Shown: in pieces, positions 15,351 through 22,765 of the stretch
How the letters are laid out: the number at the start of each line of letters is the position of its first letter
Numbering within the stretch: position 1 is the first letter of the stretch
Assembly: GCA_017517605.1 (NCBI GenBank)
Contig: JAFWYQ010000027.1
Span: forward strand, 1-34,189
Source of the DNA: Bacteroidaceae bacterium
GTDB taxonomy: Bacteria; Bacteroidota; Bacteroidia; Bacteroidales; Bacteroidaceae
Length of the DNA stretch: 34,189 nucleotides
Reading direction: 5' to 3'
Made by a program: the position numbers and the translations under genes
Notes under the pieces: model-generated
Seen by the model: only the letters and a program-made list of their open reading frames with translations
The model's database searches: none
What the model was told of the DNA's origin: nothing

Positions 15351-15977
15351 TTATTCCTCTGCTTCTTCTCCTTTGAGGATGGGGAGGCAGAGGTGGTACT
15401 TGACGGCAAGGATGCGTACAAGGAAGACGCTGAGGCCGCTGACTATCTGGGTGACCATCACATCCATTCCTGTCCAATCGCACAGGCCGTAGATGAGGCC
15501 GCCGATGATGCAGGCGAGGGCGTAGATTTCCTTGCGGAAGATGAGGGGGATTTCGTTGATGAAGACATCGCGGAAGACTCCGCCGGCTGCACCTGTGATG
15601 GTGCCCATGATGATGGCAACCCATAGGGGGAAGTCAAGGGCGAGTGCTTTCTCTACACCCACGACGGTGAAGAGGGCGAGGCCGATGGTGTCGAAGATGA
15701 AGAAGGTGTTCTGCTGGTGGATGAGGTGCTTGCCGAAGATGATGACCCACACCAGGGCTATGCCCGAGCAGATGAGGTACATGGGGTTGGTCATCCAGAT
15801 GGGGGTGACACCGAGCATGAGGTCGCGCAGGGTACCGCCGCCGATGGCTGTTACCACTCCCACGACGTAGGCTCCGAATAGGTCGAACTGCTTGGCTGAG
15901 GCCAGGCGTATGCCACTGATGGCAAAGGCGAAGGTTCCGATAAAGTCGAGCACCTCCATGAAACTGGGGAATCCCAT
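15351..15977 (-). CDS. TRIC-family (UPF0126/YadS-like) membrane channel, 208 aa
   Basis: Seven hydrophobic segments are visible, arranged as two repeats of three plus one. The family-defining glycine-rich motif with Arg-Asp occurs twice, AIGGGTLRDLMLG (about 45-57) and GAAGGVFRDVF. Prokaryotic TRIC proteins form trimeric cation or small-solute channels in the inner membrane; some members have been linked to amino-acid transport, so the physiological substrate is open. It is the last gene of a likely minus-strand operon rarA, D-2-hydroxyacid dehydrogenase, TRIC, with a 79-base gap before it. The ATG at 15977 gives the normal N-terminus of the family. Confidence 0.9.
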   Translation of the reverse strand: MGFPSFMEVLDFIGTFAFAISGIRLASAKQFDLFGAYVVGVVTAIGGGTLRDLMLGVTPIWMTNPMYLICSGIALVWVIIFGKHLIHQQNTFFIFDTIGLALFTVVGVEKALALDFPLWVAIIMGTITGAAGGVFRDVFINEIPLIFRKEIYALACIIGGLIYGLCDWTGMDVMVTQIVSGLSVFLVRILAVKYHLCLPILKGEEAEE

Positions 15978-16056
15978 AGTGATGGTGTATTATGATTTAA
16001 AAGTCCTTTGTTCTTGTTGCGCTACCTCCTTTCCTCTTGTGGGGGAGGCATGGGCG

Positions 16057-17013
16057 TCAGCGCGCCACGTTGTTGACGGGTGTACCTGCCAGGTAGTGAC
16101 GCAGGTTGTCGATGGCGATGTCCAGCAGGCGGGTGCGTGCTTCGGCTGTTGCCCATGCGATGTGGGGGGTGATGAAGCAGTTGTCCAGTGCCAGCAGCGG
16201 GTTGTCGGCTTGGGGTGGTTCTTGCGCGAGCACGTCGAGTCCGGCGGCGCGGATGGTGCCTTGCTTGAGGGCATTGGCCAAGTCCTGCTCGTTCACCAGT
16301 GGGCCGCGTCCTGTATTGATGAGGATGGCCGTGGGCTTCATGGTGCTGAGGCGGGTGTCATTCACCAGGTGGAGTGTGGCATCGGTCAGGGGGCAGTGGA
16401 GGCTCACCACGTCGGAGGTGGCAAAGAGTTCGTCCATGGTGCAGGGCCGGATGCCTTGGGGCAGTTGGTCGGGTTGTTTGGAGGTAAAGGCCACTACCTC
16501 CATACCGAAGGCCAGGGCTATGCGTGCTGTGGCCATGCCTGTGTTTCCCAGTCCGACGATGCCTATGCGCTTGCCTGCCAGTTCCACGAGGGGGGTGTCC
16601 CAGTAGCAGAAGTCTTTGCTTGCACTCCACCGTCCGTGTCGGTTGTTGTCGGCATAGTGTGCTACGTGTTGGGTGATGTTCAGCAGGTGTGCGAATACCA
16701 TCTGTGCCACCGATGCTGTGCTGTAGGCCGGTATGTTGGTGACGATGATGCCTCGGTTGCGTGCAGCCTCGATGTCCACCACGTTGTAGCCTGTGGCCAG
16801 CACGCCGATGTACTTCAGACAGGGCAGTGCCTGCATGTGTTGGGCGGTTATCACGGTCTTGTTGGTGAGGATGGCTTCGGCACCTTCGGCACGTGCCAGC
16901 ACTTGGTCGGGGGCGGTGCGGTCGTATATGGTGCACTGTCCGAGTTCCTCTAAGGGCTTCCATGACAGGTCGCCGGGGTTGGCGGCGAATCCGTCCAGTA
17001 CAACTATGTTCAT
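16057..17013 (-). CDS. D-2-hydroxyacid dehydrogenase (hydroxypyruvate/glycerate reductase type), 318 aa
   Basis: NAD(P)-dependent oxidoreductase of the D-isomer-specific 2-hydroxyacid family. The Rossmann dinucleotide motif GLGNTG is at 154-159. The catalytic triad is R236 (in NTGRG), E265 (AQEPP) and H284 (ITPHIAW), and D260 is in AGLDV. The substrate-binding N-terminal segment has LATGYNVVDIEAA. The family split most resembles glycerate dehydrogenase/hydroxypyruvate reductase (HprA-like), but lactate- or phosphoglycerate-type members cannot be excluded without a phylogeny. It has no ACT domain, so it is not a long-form SerA. It lies 22 bases after rarA. Confidence 0.88.
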   Translation of the reverse strand: MNIVVLDGFAANPGDLSWKPLEELGQCTIYDRTAPDQVLARAEGAEAILTNKTVITAQHMQALPCLKYIGVLATGYNVVDIEAARNRGIIVTNIPAYSTASVAQMVFAHLLNITQHVAHYADNNRHGRWSASKDFCYWDTPLVELAGKRIGIVGLGNTGMATARIALAFGMEVVAFTSKQPDQLPQGIRPCTMDELFATSDVVSLHCPLTDATLHLVNDTRLSTMKPTAILINTGRGPLVNEQDLANALKQGTIRAAGLDVLAQEPPQADNPLLALDNCFITPHIAWATAEARTRLLDIAIDNLRHYLAGTPVNNVAR

Positions 17014-17035
17014 TGTCCTTGTCTTTTTCTTTAGG

Positions 17036-18307
17036 TTATTTATAACGGTCTTTCCACAGGCTTTGCATACGTTCCTTCAGCTTGGCTTCGGCGGCATTCT
17101 CCTGGGGTTGCCAGAAGCGGGCGTCCTTCACTTCGTCGGGCAGGAACTGTTGTTCCACAAAGTGTCCCTCGTAGTTGTGGGCATACTTGTAGTCCTTGCC
17201 ATAGCCCAGCTGTTGCATCAGTTTGGTAGGGGCGTTGCGCAGGTGCAGGGGGACGGGGCAGTTGCCTGTGGCACGCACGGTCTCGAGTGCCGAGTTGATG
17301 CCCATGTAGGCGGAGTTGCTCTTGGGGCTGGTGGCTAAGTAGACGGTGACTTCGGCCAGTGGGATGCGTCCCTCGGGCCAGCCTATTTTCATTACTGAGT
17401 CGAATGCGGCATTGGCCAGCAGCAGGGCATTGGGGTTGGCCAATCCGATGTCTTCGGCAGCTGAGATGAGCAGGCGGCGGGCGATGAAGGCGGGGTCTTC
17501 GCCTCCCTCTATCATGCGTGCAAGCCAGTAGAGTGCGCCGTCGGGGTCGCTTCCGCGGATGCTCTTGATGAAGGCCGAGATGATGTCGTAGTGCATCTCG
17601 CCGTCCTTGTCGTAGGCCAGGGGATTCTGTTGCAGGCGCTCCACCACCTTCTGGTCGGTAATGGTCACCTCCTTGTCGGCGTCGGCCTCGACCACCAGTT
17701 CCAGTATGTTGAGCAGCTTGCGTGCGTCGCCTCCCGAGTAGCGTAGCAGGGCATCCGTCTCGGCCAGTGTGATGTGGCGGCTCTTCATCTGCTCGTCGGT
17801 GGTGATGGCGCGGTGGAGCAGTTCCAGCAGGTCGTCCTTCTCCAGCGACTTGAGCACATAGAGTTGGCAGCGCGAGAGCAGTGGGCGAATGACCTCGAAC
17901 GAGGGATTCTCGGTGGTGGCACCGATGAGCGTCACTGTCCCCTTCTCCACTGCGCCCAGCAGCGAGTCCTGCTGCGATTTGCTGAAGCGGTGGATTTCGT
18001 CGATGAAGAGGATGGGACTTGCCTGCGAGAAGAAGCGGTTGCTCTGTGCCCGTTCGATGACCTCGCGCACATCTTTCACGCCCGAAGTCACCGCACTCAG
18101 TGTGTAGAAGGGCGTCTCCAGTTTGTTGGCGATAATCTGTGCCAAGGTGGTCTTTCCCACCCCCGGAGGTCCCCACAGGATGAAGGATGAGATGCGTCCG
18201 GCATCAATCATCTTTCGTAGCACGGCTCCCTGTCCCACCAGGTGTTTCTGCCCTATGTATTCGTCCAGCGTCCGCGGTCGCAGGCGCTCTGCCAATGGTT
18301 GTCCCAT
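17036..18307 (-). CDS. rarA: Replication-associated recombination protein A (MgsA/WRNIP1-type AAA+ ATPase), 423 aa
   Basis: Clamp-loader-like AAA+ ATPase acting at stalled replication forks. Walker A is GPPGVGKT (46-53) and Walker B with the RarA-typical DEIH is ILFIDEIHRF (99-108). Sensor 1 is in GATTENPSFEV, and the arginine-finger region is RPLLSRCQLYVL. The C-terminal tetramerisation domain includes IRGSDPDGALYWLARMIEGG and the final PTKLMQQLGYGKDYKYAHN, both hallmarks of RarA. Length and start match the family. A full Bacteroidetes promoter lies 21-52 bases upstream of the start. Confidence 0.95.
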   Translation of the reverse strand: MGQPLAERLRPRTLDEYIGQKHLVGQGAVLRKMIDAGRISSFILWGPPGVGKTTLAQIIANKLETPFYTLSAVTSGVKDVREVIERAQSNRFFSQASPILFIDEIHRFSKSQQDSLLGAVEKGTVTLIGATTENPSFEVIRPLLSRCQLYVLKSLEKDDLLELLHRAITTDEQMKSRHITLAETDALLRYSGGDARKLLNILELVVEADADKEVTITDQKVVERLQQNPLAYDKDGEMHYDIISAFIKSIRGSDPDGALYWLARMIEGGEDPAFIARRLLISAAEDIGLANPNALLLANAAFDSVMKIGWPEGRIPLAEVTVYLATSPKSNSAYMGINSALETVRATGNCPVPLHLRNAPTKLMQQLGYGKDYKYAHNYEGHFVEQQFLPDEVKDARFWQPQENAAEAKLKERMQSLWKDRYK

Positions 18308-18328
18308 GTTGATTCTCTATTTTGGGAG

Positions 18329-18359
18329 CAAAGATAGTGCAAGCTGAGAGAAGAACAAA
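18329..18359 (-). promoter_or_regulatory. Full Bacteroidetes promoter for rarA
   Basis: On the minus strand TTTG (18356-18359), a 19-base spacer and TATCTTTG (18329-18336). This is an exact consensus match; the leader is about 15 bases. Confidence 0.8.
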
Positions 18360-18450
18360 AAGAATCCGTTCTTTTTTTTCTTCCGAGGCCCCTTCTGTCT
18401 GTTTCAAGCCTCTCCAAGGGGGGGGCAAAAATGGCTTCGGAAAGTACCCT

Positions 18451-18609
18451 TCAGAGACACAGGTGGGTCTCTGAGCAAGACATAGGTGGGTCTCCGAGAG
18501 GGGGGGCGAGGAGGCCTCTTTTCCCCCCTCCTTTCCCCCCCCTTGCAGCGACATCAAGATGTCACCCTCAAGGGGAACTTGATGTCATCGATAGTGAGAT
18601 TTTGATGTC
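18451..18609. repeat. Cluster of short direct and inverted repeats between rarA and ptb
   Basis: AGGTGGGTCTCTGAG (18461-18475) recurs with one change at 18484-18498, a 23-base period. TCAGAGAC/GTCTCTGA are inverted arms at 18451-18458 and 18467-18474. GACATCAAG (18550-18558) pairs with CTTGATGTC (18578-18586), and TTTGATGTC follows at 18601-18609. C- and G-homopolymer runs separate them. The stretch 18308-18759 has no gene. Confidence 0.65.
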
Positions 18610-18714
18610 GTTTTTCGCCCCATCCATGACACATTGCCACCCATATAGGACAGCAGAGTGTTAAAAGATATAGATGTTGCTATACAAAAGCGTGGGATAT
18701 TCAGAAAAAATCCC

Positions 18715-18722
18715 GACCTTTG
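18715..18722 (+). promoter_or_regulatory. Weak -7 box for ptb-buk
   Basis: GACCTTTG resembles TAnnTTTG with one mismatch at the first base and lies 37 bases before the ptb ATG. No -33 element is seen. Confidence 0.3.
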
Positions 18723-18759
18723 CACCCGATTGAATCACTAAAGAAAAACAGAACAACAG

Positions 18760-19668
18760 ATGAGTCTGACATTTGACCAATTGATTACGCGCCTGCACAG
18801 CCAACACACGCGCAGGCGCATTGCTGTGGCCTGCCCCAACGATGCACACACCTTGCGTGTCATCCAGCGGAGCCTGCAGGAAGGAATTGCCGACTTTGCC
18901 CTTGTGGTGGAAGAGGCGCATCAAGCAGGGGCCCAAGAGCTGCATCAGCAATATCCCGACAACGTGACCCTCTACACTGCCGAAGACACGGTGGATGCAG
19001 CCCGCATGGCCGTGGCCCTGGTGCATCATGGCGAGGCCAATGTGCTGATGAAGGGTACACTGAATACCGATGTGCTGCTCCGTGCCGTGCTCAACAAGGA
19101 GGAGGGACTGCTCCCCAGTGGCCGCGTGCTGAGCCACGTCACTGTGGCACAACTGCCCATGTATCACAAACTGCTGCTCTTTTCCGATGCCGCCGTTGTG
19201 CCACGTCCCCGCGTGTCGCACTTCGAAGCCATGCTCAACTACGACCTCGAGGTGTGCCGTCGCCTCGGCATCGACGAGCCCCAAGTGGCCCTCATCCACT
19301 GTACCGAGAAAATCAATGGCAAGTTTCCCCACACATTGGGATACGTTATATTAAAGGAACGCGCGCGTAAGGGACAGTATGGCCGTGTGCAAATCGATGG
19401 CCCCATGGATGCCAAGACCGCTTGCGACCCTCATAGCGGCGAGGTGAAGGGCATAGAGTCCACCGTGGTAGGAAATGCCGACCTGCTAATCTTCCCCAAC
19501 ATCGAGTCGAGCAACACCTTCTACAAAGCCATCTCACTCTTTGGGCAAGCCTGCATGGCCGGTATGCTCACAGGCACCAGTGCCCCCGTGGTATTACCCT
19601 CAAGGGCCGACTCGGACAATTCGAAGTACTACAGCCTCGTGCTGGCCTGCACCATGGCAGGGGAATAA
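18760..19668 (+). CDS. ptb: Phosphate butyryltransferase, 302 aa
   Basis: Transfers an acyl group from butyryl-CoA (or a branched short-chain acyl-CoA) to phosphate, giving acyl phosphate and CoA in the cytoplasm. The sequence matches the PTA_PTB family: VALVHHGEANVLMKGTLNTD, the motif RVSHFEAMLNYDLEV, and a C-terminus with FPNIESSNTFYKAISLFGQA and GTSAPVVLPSRADS. Length of about 300 residues is that of Ptb rather than the longer phosphotransacetylase forms. Butyrate kinase follows 82 bases downstream. Together they recover ATP from acyl-CoA, either in butyrate formation or in isobutyrate/isovalerate production from branched amino acids; no other butyrate-pathway genes are in the window, so the acid cannot be named. 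Confidence 0.93.
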   Translation: MSLTFDQLITRLHSQHTRRRIAVACPNDAHTLRVIQRSLQEGIADFALVVEEAHQAGAQELHQQYPDNVTLYTAEDTVDAARMAVALVHHGEANVLMKGTLNTDVLLRAVLNKEEGLLPSGRVLSHVTVAQLPMYHKLLLFSDAAVVPRPRVSHFEAMLNYDLEVCRRLGIDEPQVALIHCTEKINGKFPHTLGYVILKERARKGQYGRVQIDGPMDAKTACDPHSGEVKGIESTVVGNADLLIFPNIESSNTFYKAISLFGQACMAGMLTGTSAPVVLPSRADSDNSKYYSLVLACTMAGE

Positions 19669-19679
19669 GCCCCTGCCAT

Positions 19680-19723
19680 CCTATAGAGCCTATAGATATC
19701 CATAGTGCCTATAGTAACTATAG
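19680..19723. repeat. Five phased CCTATAG-like repeats between ptb and buk
   Basis: CCTATAG or close variants start at 19680, 19689, 19700 (CCATAG), 19708 and 19717 (ACTATAG), a spacing of 8-11 bases. They fill the gap between the ptb stop and the buk leader. Confidence 0.6.
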
Positions 19724-19750
19724 TTTATAACAATCAACAGAAAACCCACC

Positions 19751-20824
19751 ATGCGAATCCTCGTAATCAATCCCGGCTCCACCTCCACCAAGCTGGCAGT
19801 CTATGAAGACACCACTTGCACGTGGATGACCGGAGCACACCATCCGGCCAAAGACCTGGCCCCCTTCCATCACGTGAACGAACAGTATGAGTACCGTCGC
19901 GAGTTTGTCCTCGACCTGCTGAAGAAGGCCGGCATCGAGGTACAGTTCGATGCCGTCATAGCCCGAGGTGGCCTGCTCAAGCCCACCCCCGGAGGTGTCT
20001 ACACCATCAACGAGCAGATGAAGTACGACCTGCTCCATAGTCCACACGAACATGCCTGCAACCTCGGTGCACTCATTGCCGAGGACATTGCCGCCCTCAG
20101 CCACTGCCCCGCCTTCATTGCCGACCCCGAAGTGGTGGACGAACTGCAGCCCGTGGCCCGACTGACGGGCATCCCCGAGATAGAGCGCATCTCCATCTTC
20201 CACGCCCTCAACACCAAGGCCGTGGCCCGCCGCTATGCCAAGTCCATCGGCCGACGATACAGGGAGATGAACTTCGTCATCGCCCACTTGGGTGGAGGCA
20301 TTTCAGTGAGTGCACACCGCCAGGGCAAGGTCATCGACACGAACAATGCCCTCAATGGCGACGGCCCCTTCACACCCGAACGGGCAGGAACCGTGCCGGC
20401 CAACCAACTGGTGGAACTCTGCTTCAGCGGCCGCTACGACGAACGTCAGGTGAAGAAGATGCTCTGCGGACAGGGAGGCCTCATCGCCCACTTGGGCAAC
20501 AACGACATGATCTCCATCGCTGCCAATGCCGAGCAGGGCATCATGCCCGACAAACTGGTGCTGGACGCCATGCTCTACAACGTGGCCAAACACATCGGAG
20601 CCATGCATGTGGCCCTGGAAGGAAAGACCGACGCCATCATCCTCACCGGCGGCATCATGCACAGCCACTACTGCTCGACAGAGCTGCAACGTCAGGTGGA
20701 TTACCTTGCCCCCGTCATCCTCATGCCCGGTGAAGACGAGATGGGAGCCTTGGCAGCCAACGCCCTCGGAGCCCTCAAAGAGGAGCTGCCCTTGCAGACC
20801 TATTGCCCGAAGGGCGACAACTGA
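19751..20824 (+). CDS. buk: Butyrate kinase (ASKHA superfamily), 357 aa
   Basis: Phosphorylates ADP with butyryl phosphate (or a related acyl phosphate), the last, ATP-yielding step after Ptb. The N-terminus has the kinase phosphate motif VINPGSTSTKLAVYED (5-20). Further ASKHA motifs are ARGGLLKPTPGGVYTIN, NFVIAHLGGGISVSAH and ILTGGIMHS (adenosine site). ERAGTVPANQL is typical of Buk. Length matches butyrate kinases (about 355) and not acetate kinase (about 400). It probably shares a transcript with ptb and ends at a bidirectional terminator shared with nhaA. Confidence 0.95.
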   Translation: MRILVINPGSTSTKLAVYEDTTCTWMTGAHHPAKDLAPFHHVNEQYEYRREFVLDLLKKAGIEVQFDAVIARGGLLKPTPGGVYTINEQMKYDLLHSPHEHACNLGALIAEDIAALSHCPAFIADPEVVDELQPVARLTGIPEIERISIFHALNTKAVARRYAKSIGRRYREMNFVIAHLGGGISVSAHRQGKVIDTNNALNGDGPFTPERAGTVPANQLVELCFSGRYDERQVKKMLCGQGGLIAHLGNNDMISIAANAEQGIMPDKLVLDAMLYNVAKHIGAMHVALEGKTDAIILTGGIMHSHYCSTELQRQVDYLAPVILMPGEDEMGALAANALGALKEELPLQTYCPKGDN

Positions 20825-20881
20825 CCACTTGCAACAGACGACGGGCTACGCGTGAAGTCCTCGCACTGACCGATAAAAAAG

Positions 20882-20915
20882 GGGGACTGTACCACATCAA
20901 TCAGGTACAGTCCCC
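20882..20915. terminator. Bidirectional terminator between buk and nhaA
   Basis: GGGGACTGTACC (20882-20893) and GGTACAGTCCCC (20904-20915) form a perfect 12-base-pair stem. It is flanked by an A-run on the left (T-run for the minus strand) and TTTCT on the right, between convergent genes. Confidence 0.9.
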
Positions 20916-20945
20916 TTTCTGTTTCTTACCGCTTACAGCGACTCG

Positions 20946-22376
20946 TCAATTCTTGTCCACCTTGCTGAAAAGAGTGATGAGTACCGAACCCAGCACTCCG
21001 GCCGAGAGCGAAGCCATCAATACAGCAATCTTACCGGCTGCACGCAGGTTCATCATCACCTCAGGAGCCTGCTCTCCGAATGAGAGAGTGTCCACAAAAA
21101 TAGACATGGTGAAACCGATACCTCCTAAGCAAGCCACAGCGAAGAGCATCTTCCAGGTACCGCCCGACGGCATCTCGCCTACCTTGCACTTGATGGCAAT
21201 GAAGCTGGCAATACTAATGCCCACAGGCTTACCAAGCAAGAGACCGAAGAAGATACCCATACCCACAGAACCCAATTCGGAACTCATCTGGAAGATGTTG
21301 AAGTAGCTTAAGTCAGGAATCTCAACACCAGCATTGGCCAAGGCAAAGATAGGCATGATGCAGTAGTTCACCCACGGATTGAGCGCATGCTCCAGACGGT
21401 AGCTCATTCCCACTGAGTTGCTGCTGATGTGGCTCATGCGGCGCAGGCAATGGCGCTGGGGACCGTTGGGGAACTCCACCTCCTCCTCGCCTTCGCAATC
21501 GTCATATTCCTTGATACGGGCTTGGTACTCCTTCGTGCGACGGCGGAAATAAGCACGCGAGTAACGGGCGTCCATCGGAATCATGAAGGCCATTACCACA
21601 CCCGACATCGTAGAGTGAATGCCGGCATAGTAGAAGAGGAACCACACAGCGATGGCAGGGATAAGGTAATACACCATACGCTTCTCACGCAAGCGGCTCA
21701 TGAAGTAAACCCCTATCAATATCAACACAGCAATGCCCAACAGGGCAAAGTTGATTTCACCCCCATAGAAGAAGGCTACCACCAGAATGGCACCCAAGTC
21801 ATCAGCAATGGCCAAGGCCGTGAGGAATACCTTCAGCGACACAGGAACCTTGTTGCCCAAAATGGACATGATGCCCACGGCAAAGGCAATATCCGTGGCC
21901 GTGGGGATTCCCCATCCGCTGGCAGCAGCCGTACCATTGTTGAAGAACATATAGATGAGTGCAGGGAAAAGCATACCACCCATAGCGGCAATCACTGGAA
22001 GCATCGCCTTCTTTACCGAGCAAAGCTCGCCACACACCACCTCGCGCTTGATTTCCAAACCAACCGTGAAGAAGAAGATGACCATCAGGATGTCGTTGAT
22101 GAACTTCTCCACCGTCATGTTGTGGGGAAACACCCAATCAATGGCTCTCACTCCCGTCTCATGGTCAATGGGACTTTGGATGGCCATCGAGAGTTCGGTT
22201 TCAAGAAACACATGATACAAATGCTTCGTGAAAGGCAAGTTGGCCAACAACATGGCTACTACCACACAACTCAGCAGAATCACCCCCGAAGCCCAAGGTT
22301 GGTTCAAGAAACTCTGTGTGGTCTTTCCCACCTGGTCTACTTTCTTCGTCCAGGAATACACAGGAATCAGTCTCAT
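20946..22376 (-). CDS. nhaA: Na+/H+ antiporter NhaA, 476 aa
   Basis: Inner-membrane antiporter that exports Na+ (or Li+) in exchange for protons. Motifs of the family are present: FFFTVGLEIKREVVCGEL, the GWGIPTATDIAFAVGIMSIL segment, and KVFLTALAIADDLGAILVVA with the paired aspartates that bind ion and proton. The C-terminal half has KPVGI and LGGIGFTMSIFVDTLSF. A charged insertion of about 50 residues (near YDDCEGEEEVEF) makes it longer than the E. coli protein (388); this is common in Bacteroidetes NhaA. The frame extends upstream to 22469, but a -7 box at 22418-22425 lies inside that extension, so the ATG at 22376 (MRLIPVYSWTKK) is chosen. Confidence 0.93.
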   Translation of the reverse strand: MRLIPVYSWTKKVDQVGKTTQSFLNQPWASGVILLSCVVVAMLLANLPFTKHLYHVFLETELSMAIQSPIDHETGVRAIDWVFPHNMTVEKFINDILMVIFFFTVGLEIKREVVCGELCSVKKAMLPVIAAMGGMLFPALIYMFFNNGTAAASGWGIPTATDIAFAVGIMSILGNKVPVSLKVFLTALAIADDLGAILVVAFFYGGEINFALLGIAVLILIGVYFMSRLREKRMVYYLIPAIAVWFLFYYAGIHSTMSGVVMAFMIPMDARYSRAYFRRRTKEYQARIKEYDDCEGEEEVEFPNGPQRHCLRRMSHISSNSVGMSYRLEHALNPWVNYCIMPIFALANAGVEIPDLSYFNIFQMSSELGSVGMGIFFGLLLGKPVGISIASFIAIKCKVGEMPSGGTWKMLFAVACLGGIGFTMSIFVDTLSFGEQAPEVMMNLRAAGKIAVLMASLSAGVLGSVLITLFSKVDKN

Positions 22377-22417
22377 AGTAATACTTATGTTTTTACAGAT
22401 GTTATACAAATTGCCTG

Positions 22418-22425
22418 CAAAGGTA
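22418..22425 (-). promoter_or_regulatory. -7 promoter box for nhaA
   Basis: The minus strand reads TACCTTTG, 41 bases before the ATG at 22376. A -33 TTTG at the right distance is not present. Confidence 0.45.
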
Positions 22426-22498
22426 CTCAATAAAGCAAATGAATGTACCTTTTCAAGCAAGAAAAACATGTACCCCCCCTCTTTTTCCTCCTTTTCCC

Positions 22499-22649
22499 AT
22501 GAATAAATGGAAATTGTGAGCCTATCGCAGCCTTTCGTCCCGACAATTACACCCGTGCCGCCCTTATCGTCTGCACCTTGGGTATTGTCTTCTTCAGCCT
22601 CTTCAGCTCAGTGTACGAGAGCATTGGCAATTATTCCTTTGGAATGTAA
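22499..22649 (+). pseudogene. Possible remnant of a small membrane-protein gene
   Basis: ATG at 22499 opens MNKWKL and stops at once. One base shift after codon 5 gives an uninterrupted run to TAA at 22647, with FRPDNYTRAALIVCTLGIVF and a second piece FSLFSSVYESIGNYSFGM, i.e. one hydrophobic segment and a polar end. An intrinsic terminator follows 25 bases later on the same strand, which suggests the 3' end of a once-transcribed gene. I do not recognise the parent family. It could also be chance coding in a short intergenic stretch. Confidence 0.35.
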
Positions 22650-22675
22650 TTGTAATTGGTGATATATAAATGCCA

Positions 22676-22721
22676 CTCCCCGCAATCCACCATATAAGTG
22701 AGGTTGCGGGGAGGAGTTTTT
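22676..22721 (+). terminator. Intrinsic terminator downstream of the small plus-strand remnant
   Basis: CTCCCCGCAA (22676-22685) and TTGCGGGGAG (22704-22713) form a perfect 10-base-pair stem with an 18-base loop, followed by GAG and TTTTT (22717-22721). On the minus strand no T-run follows, so it may serve the exported-protein operon ending at 22766 only as a stem. Confidence 0.75.
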
Positions 22722-22765
22722 GTGCAATGTAATGTTGCTACGACTTTTAATTTTATACTCTAATA

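Noticed and set aside
15892-16953. 353-codon plus-strand frame opposite the D-2-hydroxyacid dehydrogenase
   Set aside because: The minus-strand frame carries all catalytic motifs; the plus frame is a Gly/Val/Cys/His-rich antisense artefact.
17040-18176. 378-codon alternative minus-strand frame within rarA
   Set aside because: Arg/Gly/His-rich shifted frame of rarA without motifs.
21429-22433. 334-codon plus-strand frame opposite nhaA
   Set aside because: Antisense shadow with no domain features; nhaA motifs are on the minus strand.
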